From positions 4,092,001 to 4,156,000 of the forward strand of contig NZ_CP129212.1 in the NCBI RefSeq assembly GCF_030413175.1: a stretch of 64,000 nucleotides of DNA, read 5' to 3'. The DNA is from Bradyrhizobium roseum (GTDB taxonomy: Bacteria; Pseudomonadota; Alphaproteobacteria; Rhizobiales; Xanthobacteraceae). Numbering within the stretch: the stretch's first letter is position 1; each line of letters begins with the position of its first letter. Under the pieces are notes generated by a model. That model worked only from the letters and a program-made list of their open reading frames with translations. It searched no databases and was not told the DNA's origin. Both the position numbers and the translations under genes were made by a program. Positions 1-7,203 of this stretch are shown here, one piece after another.

Positions 1-159
1 TGGATAGGGTACGATGGCGCCCGCGCCCGCCGTCGACGAGGAACCCAAGGCAACGATTTTGGTGTTTCGCTGCTTCAGGCACCGCGCCAGATTTGGCAGC
101 GGGTATTTGAAGCCCGCGATATCGTGCTGCAACTCGCCAGGCGGGGAAGTTTCTGCCAT
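1..159 (-). CDS. SGNH/GDSL-type hydrolase, N-terminal fragment (runs off window start)
   Basis: The first 53 residues are visible, reading leftwards from an ATG at 157-159 with GGAGGG just upstream. Residues about 34-44 read IVALGSSSTAG, which is SGNH block I: a beta strand followed by the Gly-x-Ser nucleophile motif. Proteins of this superfamily are serine esterases or lipases that use an oxyanion hole built from Ser, Gly, Asn and His. No signal peptide is seen in the visible part. The other blocks and the catalytic His lie outside the window, so the substrate cannot be guessed. It is divergent from the SDR gene at 270. Confidence 0.7.
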   Translation of the reverse strand, partial: MAETSPPGELQHDIAGFKYPLPNLARCLKQRNTKIVALGSSSTAGAGAIVPYP

Positions 160-269
160 ATGCCCTCCCTGTTGTCGGAGCGATCAATGATCCGGCATAG
201 TGGCACGGAATTTGACCGAGCAATGCAACTCGTTTTCACCAAAACTCGCCGTTTGCCGGGAGGTCCATC

Positions 270-950
270 ATGGACGGAAAAGTGATAGTCGTCACGGGCG
301 CGCTCGGCGCGCTTGGCCGGGTGGTCGTCGCGGAAGCGCGATCGCGCGGCGCGCGCCTGGCGTGCGTCGACCATGCGCCGACGCAAGTCCCGGCAACGTC
401 AGAACTTCTGGAACTCGGCGGCGTCGACCTCACCGATGCCGCCCAGGCCGGCAAGGCGGTCAACGCCGCCGCCTCGCATTTCGGCAGGCTCGATGCGCTG
501 GTCAACATCGCCGGCGGTTTTGCCTTCGAGACGGTGGCGGATGGCGATCCCGGAACGTGGCAGCGGATGTACGCGCTCAACGTCATGACGGCGCTGAACG
601 CATCGCGCGCGGCCATCCCGCATCTCGCCGCCTCGGGCACCGGGCGCATCGTCAATGTCGGGGCAATGGGCGCGCTTCAGGCGGGTAGCGGCATGGGCGC
701 CTATGCCGCTTCGAAAGCCGGCGTGCACCGCCTCACCGAGGCGCTCGCAGCCGAACTCAAGGGCAGGATCACGGTCAACGCCGTGCTGCCCTCGATCATC
801 GACACCGCGGCCAACCGCGACAGCATGCCGAAATCCGATTTTGCAAAATGGGTGCGCCCGAAGGAACTGGCCGACGTGATCCTGTTCCTGGCCAGCGACG
901 CCGCCAGCGCCGTCACCGGCGTCTTGCTGCCGGTGAACGGGCGGGTTTAG
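270..950 (+). CDS. SDR family NAD(P)-dependent oxidoreductase
   Basis: A 226-residue single-domain short-chain dehydrogenase/reductase, normal in length for a classical SDR. The N-terminal cofactor motif is VVTGALGALG (TGxxxxxG, residues 6-15). Later come the structural LVNIAGG segment near residue 77 (the family NNAG motif) and the active-site AYAASKAG, which supplies the YxxxK pair near residue 149. The C-terminus has the usual SAVTGVLLPVNG ending. Expected activity is reversible oxidation of an alcohol or reduction of a carbonyl using NAD(P)H in the cytoplasm; the substrate is unknown. An AGGT site precedes the ATG. The gene appears to be monocistronic. Confidence 0.88.
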   Translation: MDGKVIVVTGALGALGRVVVAEARSRGARLACVDHAPTQVPATSELLELGGVDLTDAAQAGKAVNAAASHFGRLDALVNIAGGFAFETVADGDPGTWQRMYALNVMTALNASRAAIPHLAASGTGRIVNVGAMGALQAGSGMGAYAASKAGVHRLTEALAAELKGRITVNAVLPSIIDTAANRDSMPKSDFAKWVRPKELADVILFLASDAASAVTGVLLPVNGRV

Positions 951-1012
951 TCCGGCATGTGGCTGCCCTGGTACGGCTTTTCGATGAGCTCGCAGCGTGT
1001 TATGTTACTTCA

Positions 1013-1210
1013 ATGACCACAGAAGATATCGAAAAGGCCGTTGAGCAATTGCCGCCGCGAGAACTGGCCAGGTTTCGTGCCTGGTTTGAAGCATTTGACG
1101 CCGATCGCTTTGACGCGGCGATCGAACGTGATGCGCATGCGGGCAAGCTCGACGCATTTGCAGAGGAAGCCGTCGCAGCCTATCGCGCTGGCAAATCCAC
1201 CGACTTGTGA
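1013..1210 (+). CDS. Small antitoxin-like protein of a type II toxin-antitoxin pair
   Basis: A 65-residue acidic, helical protein that begins MTTEDIEKAVEQLPPREL and ends in a KSTDL tail. This layout, with an N-terminal helical pair and the motif D-A-F-A-E-E-A-x-A-A-Y-R, is common among small antitoxins encoded next to ParE/RelE-fold toxins. Its stop overlaps the GTG of the next reading frame in a GTGA overlap, which is typical translational coupling with the toxin. The upstream in-frame extension was rejected because it runs into the SDR gene. The partner toxin is frameshifted (see 1207-1459), so this antitoxin may be an orphan. The family assignment rests on remembered similarity and context. 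Confidence 0.6.
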   Translation: MTTEDIEKAVEQLPPRELARFRAWFEAFDADRFDAAIERDAHAGKLDAFAEEAVAAYRAGKSTDL

Positions 1211-1459
1211 GACATTCTGCATCGCCAGGTTTTGGGACGCCTACCGATCATTGCCTTCCTCGATCCAAAAGCTGGCTGATGCCAACTTTGCTTTACTGAA
1301 ACGTGACCCGCGCCATCCCTCGCTTCGATTCAAACGAGTGGGTCGGTATTGGTCTGCCCGTGTTGGCCTGCGCTATCGTGCCTTGGCCATTGAAGTCGAT
1401 GACGTCTGCGTTTGGTTCTGGATCGGTCTCACGCGGACTACGATCGATTGATCGATTAG
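1207..1459 (+). pseudogene. ParE/RelE-like toxin with two single-base deletions
   Basis: The GTG at 1207 opens a frame reading V-R-H-S-A-S-P, and then continuity moves to another frame (R-F-W-D-A-Y-R-S-L-P, from about 1227). That frame is open to about 1426. Near the end continuity moves again to S-H-A-D-Y-D-R-L-I-D and a TAG at 1457. Each switch is explained by one missing base. The joined product is a typical 80-85 residue ParE-like toxin with the R-H-P-S-L-R-F-K and Y-R-A-L-A motifs and the W-F-W-I-G strand. As it stands no single frame gives a complete toxin with a normal start. Sequencing error is possible but would need two independent events. The stop overlaps the end of the convergent GrlR gene. 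Confidence 0.6.
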
Positions 1460-2166
1460 TCCTCCACAGCTACCAGCTTTCGCAGCACGGCCTTGAAGCG
1501 GATGCTGCGCTTGCCGGCGAGCGCGGTGGCTTCGCCTTCCGCTCCCTCGCTGTCATAGGTGCCGGAAAAGCCGATGCCGACCTCATGGCCGCCGAACAGC
1601 AGCCGGTCGCCCTTCGACTGCGTGTGCTCGCGGTTGACGAGTTCGCCCTTCCACTTGCCGTTCGCCGCCGTATAGGCTCCGATGTAATCGAAGAACGCGT
1701 CGCCGCCCCGGATGCGTCCGTCATGCAGCAGCATGACGCCGCTGTTGCCGGCATCGATGCCGTCGAGCATGCGGATGTGGATGGAATAGAGCCCGTTGCC
1801 GATTCCGTCCGGGCCGACTGCGCCGGGCGGCGGCGCATCATCGTCGTTGATCGGCGTGAGCACGGTATTGAACCGCAAGCCCGGCAAGGCCGCGCTGCCG
1901 CCTTCGAAATGAATTTCGTCCCCGCGGCGCGCGCCGGTGTAGTTCAGCGCGATGTTATCGATATCGAACATCGGGACATAGCCGGGGTCGTAGTAATGGC
2001 GCGACATCAGGCATTCCGCGGAGATGACGCCATCGGCCTCCGTGAAATGGCCTACGAACGACGAGCCGGTATCGCCGCCATAGAGTCTGCCGCTTTCGGT
2101 GGCGAAAATCACGCCGGAACCTGCCCCGCTCTCCGCCGTGAAACGGAATTTGTACAATCCTCGCAC
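1456..2166 (-). CDS. GrlR-domain regulatory protein with two tandem GrlR repeats
   Basis: About 236 residues from a GTG at 2164-2166, which has GGAG upstream; a longer in-frame ATG extension to 2220 is Arg-rich and unlikely. The protein contains the same pattern twice. First is GLYKFRF then GSGVIF, GRLYGGDTGSSFVGHF (about residues 3-55). Second is GLYSIHI then GNSGVMLLHDGRIRGGDAFFDYIGAY (about 110-170). GrlR is a small lipocalin-like beta-barrel protein known as a repressor partner of the type III secretion activator GrlA in enterobacteria; similar proteins of unknown role are found in rhizobia. No GrlA-like or secretion gene is nearby, so the role here is open. Confidence 0.65.
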   Translation of the reverse strand: MRGLYKFRFTAESGAGSGVIFATESGRLYGGDTGSSFVGHFTEADGVISAECLMSRHYYDPGYVPMFDIDNIALNYTGARRGDEIHFEGGSAALPGLRFNTVLTPINDDDAPPPGAVGPDGIGNGLYSIHIRMLDGIDAGNSGVMLLHDGRIRGGDAFFDYIGAYTAANGKWKGELVNREHTQSKGDRLLFGGHEVGIGFSGTYDSEGAEGEATALAGKRSIRFKAVLRKLVAVED

Positions 2167-2356
2167 GCTCTGCTCACTCCGGAACCGGCAACCACGACGG
2201 CCCCGCGACCGATCGGTCACGAGGTTTCCATGCTTGCCGTTGGCCTTGTCCCCGCGCCGACTTTACCTCCTGCCGCCATCCGATCAAACGCTTTGCCCGA
2301 TTTCGGCTAAACTCTGTGCGATTGAGTCGCGGCCACACCGCCGCCGGAGCGAATTT

Positions 2357-3043
2357 TTGGAAACCGCGCTTTACCTTCCCGTCAAACGCTTCCTCGAAAA
2401 GCTTGGCTTCACCGTCAAGGGCGAGGTCGGCGGCTGCGATCTGGTGGCGCTGAGCGGCGACGATCCGCCGATCGTGGTGATCGGCGAACTGAAGCTCGCC
2501 TTCAACCTGGAACTGATCCTGCAGGCGGTGGATCGCGCCGGCGCCGCCGACGAGGTCTGGGTCGCGGCAAAACTATCCGCCCGCGGCAAGGGCCGCGAGG
2601 GCGACGCGCGCTACCGCAACCTTTGCCGCCGGCTCGGGTTCGGCATGCTGGCGGTGACCGGCTCAGGCGAAGTCGAAGTGATCGTGCAGCCAGCAACGAC
2701 AGCCCCTCGCCGCAATCCGAAAAAGCGCTCGCGGCTGGTCGCCGAGCATCAAAAGCGCAGGGGCGATCCGGCGATGGGCGGATCGACCCGGGCGCCAATC
2801 ATGACGGCCTATCGGCAGCAGGCGCTGGCCTGCGCCTCGGCGCTGTCAGGCGGGCCACGGCGCGTGAAGGATTTGCGAGCGGACATCCCGGATGCCGGAA
2901 AAATCCTGCTGCACAACGTCTACGGATGGTTCGACCGCGCCGAACGCGGCATTTATGGGCTCACCGATTCCGGGCATGCCGCGCTGAAACGATGGCCGCA
3001 GCAGCCGCTGGAGAGCGGCGCCGCCGGTAATTCGGCGCCATGA
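2357..3043 (+). CDS. DUF2161 family protein, putative PD-(D/E)XK-type nuclease/phosphodiesterase
   Basis: I chose the TTG at 2357, giving 228 residues, because GGAG lies 7 bases upstream and homology-like sequence starts there (ETALYLPVKRFLEKLGF). The N-terminal half resembles a PD-(D/E)XK fold: GEVGGCDLVAL supplies the Asp and VVIGELKL supplies the ExK pair, followed by the helix LILQAVDRA. The C-terminal part (about 150-220) looks like a winged-helix domain ending GIYGLTDSGHAALKRW. The family is annotated in databases as a putative phosphodiesterase; biological function is unknown. The gene stands alone, divergent from the GrlR gene, with the two 5' regions about 190 bp apart. Confidence 0.68.
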   Translation: METALYLPVKRFLEKLGFTVKGEVGGCDLVALSGDDPPIVVIGELKLAFNLELILQAVDRAGAADEVWVAAKLSARGKGREGDARYRNLCRRLGFGMLAVTGSGEVEVIVQPATTAPRRNPKKRSRLVAEHQKRRGDPAMGGSTRAPIMTAYRQQALACASALSGGPRRVKDLRADIPDAGKILLHNVYGWFDRAERGIYGLTDSGHAALKRWPQQPLESGAAGNSAP

Positions 3044-3174
3044 TGCCGGTAAACGGGACAAAGACGTTAAGGCTGGAGCAATTGCAGGTGCATGGCTGTA
3101 TTGCCGCACGAAATGCATATTGCAATGCAGCATAAGGACCCCTAGGTATCTCCGCAATCAGATACGAGGCCCCT

Positions 3175-3477
3175 ATGAGCGAAGACTGGAACACGAAATA
3201 CGGCACACGGCGCGTCCGGCGGGATCCGCCGACGCTGGAAGAGGCAATCTTCGCCGCGGTCGGGATCACCGATGATCAGCAGCAGCAGGCGGAAATCGCC
3301 GCCGCGCTGATGGGGTTGCCTTACGAGGACGTGCTGGTGGAAGTGAAAAAGACCGGCCGCGCGGTCGCGCGATCGGCCACCCGCATCATCGCGGGCGAGC
3401 AAGGCGCTCAGCGCGCGGTGGTGGTCGAGCGCCGAGTCATCAGGCGTTTTGGCAACGACAAGCGTACCGGCACCTGA
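3175..3477 (+). CDS. Conserved hypothetical protein, 100 aa
   Basis: The reading frame begins MSEDWNTKYG and is rich in charged and helical residues, with a D-D-Q-Q-Q-Q acidic/glutamine turn and a basic C-terminus (R-R-V-I-R-R-F). No signal peptide, membrane segment or cysteine motif is seen. Codon use matches the neighbouring core genes. The 130-base upstream region contains a TGCAT-N6-ATGCA inverted repeat around 3114-3129, and the perfect hairpin at 3545-3577 follows. I do not recognise a functional family; it resembles small proteins conserved in Bradyrhizobium. Confidence 0.6.
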   Translation: MSEDWNTKYGTRRVRRDPPTLEEAIFAAVGITDDQQQQAEIAAALMGLPYEDVLVEVKKTGRAVARSATRIIAGEQGAQRAVVVERRVIRRFGNDKRTGT

Positions 3478-3544
3478 AGCCGGTGCGCTCAATCGAATCG
3501 GACAGCGGTTCGCGGGGCGAAAATCGGAACACATCATACAAAAG

Positions 3545-3577
3545 GAGCCCGGTTCTGGTTCAGCCAGAACCGGGCTC
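3545..3577 (-). terminator. Perfect 14-bp hairpin, probable terminator (GNAT gene side)
   Basis: GAGCCCGGTTCTGG at 3545-3558 pairs perfectly with 3564-3577 around a 5-base loop. On the minus strand the stem is followed by CTTTTGTAT, so it would act best for the leftward GNAT gene, which ends at 3623; it could also stop the rightward gene ending at 3477. The same hairpin, with the preceding GGTTCGCG-like stretch at about 3509, looks like a dispersed Bradyrhizobium intergenic element. Confidence 0.6.
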
Positions 3578-3622
3578 TAGCATTTTCGGGGACCGGACGT
3601 CGGCCCTCATCGCGCCCGCAGC

Positions 3623-4243
3623 TCAGGCGGCCCGGCTCCAGCCGGACATCCGCAGCCACATCCGCCAATAGGCACGGTTGAGGTTCGCGACCGCGCGGGC
3701 GGCGTTCAGCGCGATGTCCGCCCAAGTGGGCGCAAGCTCGGTGTGATCCTGTTTGGTCAGGTCGATGGTGCCGGTAGATTCCCCGTGCCGGAACACGAGC
3801 TGCGCACCGAACTTGTTGGCGAGCGCGCGCATTGCCTGGTTCTGTGCGCCGGTCGTGATCCGCAAGTTGGTGTAGCCTTTGGCGCGCGCCTCGGTGATCA
3901 CCTTGCGGAACAGGATGCTGCCGACGCCCCTTCGCCGCACTGAAGCTTCGACGCTGAACGCGATCTCGGGAAGCGAATCCGCGGACTGGTCCGGCGGATG
4001 CAGTTCCGCCGCGCCGCGAACCACGCCGTTCTCAAAAAAGGCGACGATGGTCGTGCCGTCATCGGCGCATTTTTGGGCGTAGCGCTCGATAAAGCTGTCA
4101 TCCATGAAGCCATGGAAACGGTCGCGGCGGCTGTCGCGGTCGAGCCGCAACAGATGATCGCGCAACAGCGGCAATTCTTCCTGCTGGCTCAGCGTGCGCA
4201 CGCTGCTGTTGGCAAGCGCAGCCGCGATAACGGTGAGGTACAT
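3623..4243 (-). CDS. GNAT family N-acetyltransferase
   Basis: A 206-residue protein. The central region shows the GNAT core: strand VAFFENGVVRGAAELH, then EIAFSVEASVRRRGVGSILFRKVI with the acetyl-CoA pyrophosphate loop R-R-R-G-V-G (about 113-118), then the strand LRITTGAQNQAMRALANKFGA. Family members transfer an acetyl group from acetyl-CoA to an amine; the acceptor is unknown. The C-terminal 50 residues (after about 155) form an extra amphipathic Trp/Arg-rich tail, ending in RMWLRMSGWSRAA, that is not part of the core fold. AGGAG lies 7 bases before the ATG. A TGC/GCA box sits about 60 bp upstream (see 4302). Confidence 0.82.
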   Translation of the reverse strand: MYLTVIAAALANSSVRTLSQQEELPLLRDHLLRLDRDSRRDRFHGFMDDSFIERYAQKCADDGTTIVAFFENGVVRGAAELHPPDQSADSLPEIAFSVEASVRRRGVGSILFRKVITEARAKGYTNLRITTGAQNQAMRALANKFGAQLVFRHGESTGTIDLTKQDHTELAPTWADIALNAARAVANLNRAYWRMWLRMSGWSRAA

Positions 4244-4301
4244 TTTCTAACTCCTCTGAGAGAAGCCCTCGAGGAGGCGTCGAATCCCTAGGGCACTAAT
4301 A

Positions 4302-4313
4302 TTGTGCATCGCA
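4302..4313 (-). promoter_or_regulatory. PhaR-like operator (TGCGATGCACAA)
   Basis: Read on the minus strand the 12 bases are TGCGATGCACAA. This fits every position of TGCRNYGCASMA, the consensus I recall for the PHB regulator PhaR in Bradyrhizobium diazoefficiens. It sits about 59 bp upstream of the leftward GNAT start, in an AT-rich stretch suited to a promoter. Function is inferred from the motif alone. Confidence 0.35.
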
Positions 4314-4390
4314 ACATTAAATTCAAGCCTCTGGAATGCCTCATAAAATGTCATATTCCGTTAACTAAATAGTAGGCAATGACGGTCGTA

Positions 4391-4789
4391 TCACAGCACC
4401 ATCTGTGTCTGCGTCACGACCGCCACCAGCTTGCCGTCTTCCGTCTCCAGCCGGGTCTGCCAGACCTGGGTGCGGCGGCCCCGATGAACCGGCGTGGCGG
4501 TGGCAATCACGGTCGCGCCCTCCTTGGCGCCGCCGATGAAATTGGTCTTGCTCTCGATCGTGGTGGTGCCTTTGGCATCCGCCGGCAGGTTGATGACGGT
4601 TGCCGCGGCGCCGACCGAATCCGCGAACGCCATCACCGCGCCACCGTGAATCGTGTTGCGTAGCGTGCACAGATCCGGCCGCACCAGCATCTTCGCCACC
4701 ACCCGGTCCATTCCGGCTTCCGTGAAGGTCACGCCCTTCAGTTCGGCAAACGGCATCTTCATCGATTGGATTTTCTCGAGCGGCGTCAT
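4391..4789 (-). CDS. PaaI-type hotdog-fold thioesterase
   Basis: 132 residues from the ATG at 4787-4789, which follows GAGGAAGAA. The longer frame to 4843 only adds translated repeat sequence and is rejected. The hotdog pattern is plain: TLRNTIHGGAVMAFADSVGAAATV holds the conserved H-G-G motif and the long central helix, and GTTTIESKTNFIGGAKEG is the following strand pair. PaaI-like enzymes hydrolyse acyl-CoA or aryl-CoA thioesters and are usually tetrameric. No pathway genes adjoin it, so the substrate is unknown. It is divergent from the binding-protein gene at 4948, with a palindromic repeat in between. Confidence 0.83.
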   Translation of the reverse strand: MTPLEKIQSMKMPFAELKGVTFTEAGMDRVVAKMLVRPDLCTLRNTIHGGAVMAFADSVGAAATVINLPADAKGTTTIESKTNFIGGAKEGATVIATATPVHRGRRTQVWQTRLETEDGKLVAVVTQTQMVL

Positions 4790-4813
4790 TTCTTCCTCCG
4801 GCTTCTGTAATCT

Positions 4814-4902
4814 GTCATACGCGGGCTTGACCCGCGTATCCATCCATCTTCCAACGAGATGTTTTTGAGAGGATGGATTGCCGGGTCAAGCCCGGCAATG
4901 AC
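4814..4902. repeat. Intergenic palindromic element, type 1
   Basis: The left arm (4814-4850) and right arm (4870-4902) are inverted copies with a few mismatches: both contain CGGGCTTGACCCG or its complement, and both end in GTCAT / ATGAC. The element separates two divergent genes. Its translation gives the RVKPGND and GLDPAIH peptides often seen at spurious gene ends in Bradyrhizobiaceae, which is why both flanking open frames look too long. Confidence 0.75.
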
Positions 4903-4947
4903 GTTGCAGGTAATGTCTGCCGTGACATGGCTTGCGGGATTCGGCAT

Positions 4948-5736
4948 ATGGTCACCATGCGCCAGTTCCCGCCCCGCCGGATCGTCTGCCTGACCGAAGA
5001 GACCGTCGAGACATTGTATCTGCTCGGCGAGCAGGACCGCATCGTCGGCGTCTCCGGCTACGCCGTGCGGCCGCCCGGCGTCCGCCGCGAGAAGCCCCGG
5101 GTTTCCGCCTTCATCTCCGCGGACATTCCGAAGATCCTCGCGCTGCAGCCTGACCTCGTGCTGGCCTTCTCCGACCTTCAGGCGGCCATCGTCGCCGATC
5201 TGGTCCGCGCCGGCGTCGCCGTCCACGTCTTCAACCACCGCGACATCGCCGGCATCTTTGCGATGATCCGCATGCTCGGTGCCCTCGTCGGGGCGGCGGA
5301 ACGCGCCGACCAACTGGCGAGTGATCTTGCAGCGCGCCTCGCGCGCATCGCCGCAACGCCCCGTCCCTTGCCGAAACCAAAGGTCTATTTCGAGGAATGG
5401 GACGATCCCTTGATCTCCGGTATCGGCTGGGTATCCGAACTGATCGAGATCGCCGGCGGCGAGGACGCGCTGCCCGGGTTGCGGCTGCAGCAGGCCGCGA
5501 AGGACCGGATCATTTCGCCCGATGCGGTGCGCGACGCCGCGCCTGACGTGATCCTCGCGTCATGGTGCGGCAAGAGGGTTGTGCCGGAGCGGATTCGACA
5601 GCGCCCGGGCTGGAGCGAGATCCCGGCGGTGCGCAACAACCGCATCGTCGAGATCAAGTCGCCGATCATTTTGCAGCCTGGACCGGCGGCGCTGACCGAC
5701 GGGCTGGATGCGATCGTGCAGGCGTTGTGGGGATAG
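4948..5736 (+). CDS. Cobalamin-type (BtuF-like) ABC substrate-binding protein
   Basis: About 262 residues if started at the ATG at 4948 (4957 is the alternative); the frame upstream is repeat sequence. It shows the class III periplasmic-binding-protein pattern of BtuF/FhuD: RIVCLTEETVETLYLLGEQDRIVGVS near the N-terminus, then IPKILALQPDLVLAFSD, VAVHVFNHRDIAGI, and late GWSEIPAVRNNRIVEI. Such proteins deliver cobalamin or a metal chelate to a BtuCD-type transporter. No signal peptide is evident and no permease or ATPase adjoins, which is unusual for a transporter component. It may act in the cytoplasm or use unlinked partners. Confidence 0.75.
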   Translation: MVTMRQFPPRRIVCLTEETVETLYLLGEQDRIVGVSGYAVRPPGVRREKPRVSAFISADIPKILALQPDLVLAFSDLQAAIVADLVRAGVAVHVFNHRDIAGIFAMIRMLGALVGAAERADQLASDLAARLARIAATPRPLPKPKVYFEEWDDPLISGIGWVSELIEIAGGEDALPGLRLQQAAKDRIISPDAVRDAAPDVILASWCGKRVVPERIRQRPGWSEIPAVRNNRIVEIKSPIILQPGPAALTDGLDAIVQALWG

Positions 5737-5743
5737 GAAAAAC

Positions 5744-5834
5744 TCGTAGGGTGGGCAAAGGAGCGCAGCGACGTGCCCACCCTTCTAGTGTTGAGCCAAC
5801 AATGGTGGGCACGCTTCGCTCTGCCCACCCTACG
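5744..5834. repeat. Intergenic palindromic element, type 2
   Basis: CGTAGGGTGGGCA at 5744 and its inverted copy TGCCCACCCTACG ending at 5834 bound the element, with inner arms CGTGCCCACC / GGTGGGCACG. It lies between convergent genes and could fold into a long hairpin. It has a different sequence from the type 1, 3 and 4 elements in this window. Confidence 0.7.
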
Positions 5835-5878
5835 GCAGCGTGGCTACCCTGCGTTCGCAGGGACGACGAGAGAGCGAA

Positions 5879-7156
5879 CTACGCCTTCTCCACCCCGCAC
5901 CATTCCGCGATGAACAGCGCGGTCGCCTTGGTCGACTTCCGCAGCGACTCTAACTCGACATATTCGTTGAAGCCGTGCATCGCCGCGCCCTTGGCGCCGA
6001 AGCAGAGGCTCGGGATGTCGTAGTTCAATCCATAGAACCGTGTGTCGGTCAGCGCGGTGAAGGCGCGATCCGGCACGGTGCCGCCAATGACGGCGCCGAA
6101 CGCCTTGGCGAACGCGGCTTCCGGTTCGGCCGAATTCACCAGTTCATAGCCTTCCGACAGGAAACCCGACCATTCCACCTGCGGCGGGTTGTTGGAGAGA
6201 AAGCGGTGGTCACGCGCGGCGGCCGAGACGCAGGCCAGAATCTCCTTCTGGCATTCGGCGATCGACCAGCCCGGCAAGACCGCGATCCGGCAGTCGACGT
6301 CGCACCAGGCCGGCACGCTGGAGGCCCAGTCGCCGCCCTTGATGATCCCCGGGTTGAAATTGAGCGGTTGCGCGACCGCGTTGAAATGGCGATCCGCCTT
6401 GGCGCGCTCGTTCCAGTCGGCCTCGAGCTTCTGCAGCGCGTGGATCAGATCATACGCCGCCAGGATCGCGTTGGCGCCGGCGCCGGCCTCGAACACATGC
6501 ACCGGAAAGCCGCGCACTTTCAGGCGGAACCAGATCACGCCGACCTGCGAGCGGATCATGGTCTCGCCGGTCGGCTCCGGGATGAAGCAGGCGTCCGCGC
6601 GGTAGCCGCGCTGCAGGGTCGAGAGCGCGCCGACGCCGGTGCTCTCTTCCTCGATCACGGACTGGAAGTGGATGCGCGCCGTTGGCTTCAGCCCCGCAGC
6701 CTTGATGGCATCGAGCGCATAGAGCGCGCCAATGGTGCCCGACTTCATGTCACAGGCGCCGCGGCCATACATTTTGCCGTCCTTGATGACCGGCGCGAAC
6801 GGCGGCGTCTCCCACATGTCGAGGGGCCCGGTCGGAACGACATCGCAGTGGCCCTGCAGGATCAGCGATCGGCCGGCATTGTTCGCCGGCCGGTAGGTGC
6901 CGACCACGCTCCGCGCCTTCGAGAAATCATGCTCGATCGGACCAAACCCGCGCAGATCCTTCAGATCCCCGACATCGATATGCCAGTCGTCGACCTCATA
7001 GCCGCGCTGGCGCAGGAGATCGCCGATCATGTCCTGGCACGGCCCTTCGGCGCCACGGGTCGAGGGGATCGCAACGAAATCCCTGGTCGTCGCCAATTGG
7101 GCGTCGAAGCCCGCATCGACGGCGTCGAGGATTCTCTGTTGCGTATCGGCGTTCAT
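5879..7156 (-). CDS. ArgE/DapE family M20 deacylase
   Basis: A 425-residue zinc-dependent amidohydrolase of the M20 family, full length. The metal and catalytic sites are visible: LILQGHCDVVP (His ligand and catalytic Asp, about residue 101), MYGRGACDMKSG (bridging Asp, about 134), and VIEEESTG (catalytic and ligand Glu pair, about 168). The lid domain follows and the C-terminal GAKGAAMHGFNEYVELESL carries the last His ligand. ArgE/DapE relatives remove acyl groups from N-acyl amino acids. With no arg or dap genes adjacent, a role in general N-acyl amino acid turnover is as likely as biosynthesis. Confidence 0.85.
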   Translation of the reverse strand: MNADTQQRILDAVDAGFDAQLATTRDFVAIPSTRGAEGPCQDMIGDLLRQRGYEVDDWHIDVGDLKDLRGFGPIEHDFSKARSVVGTYRPANNAGRSLILQGHCDVVPTGPLDMWETPPFAPVIKDGKMYGRGACDMKSGTIGALYALDAIKAAGLKPTARIHFQSVIEEESTGVGALSTLQRGYRADACFIPEPTGETMIRSQVGVIWFRLKVRGFPVHVFEAGAGANAILAAYDLIHALQKLEADWNERAKADRHFNAVAQPLNFNPGIIKGGDWASSVPAWCDVDCRIAVLPGWSIAECQKEILACVSAAARDHRFLSNNPPQVEWSGFLSEGYELVNSAEPEAAFAKAFGAVIGGTVPDRAFTALTDTRFYGLNYDIPSLCFGAKGAAMHGFNEYVELESLRKSTKATALFIAEWCGVEKA

Positions 7157-7203
7157 GCGGCGACTCCAATGGCGTATTCGGGAGCGCGCACCCTAGCCCG
7201 ATC

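Noticed and set aside
1303..2310. 335-residue plus-strand frame opposite the GrlR gene
   Set aside because: No ribosome site at the start, no domain, and it conflicts with the duplicated GrlR pattern on the minus strand.
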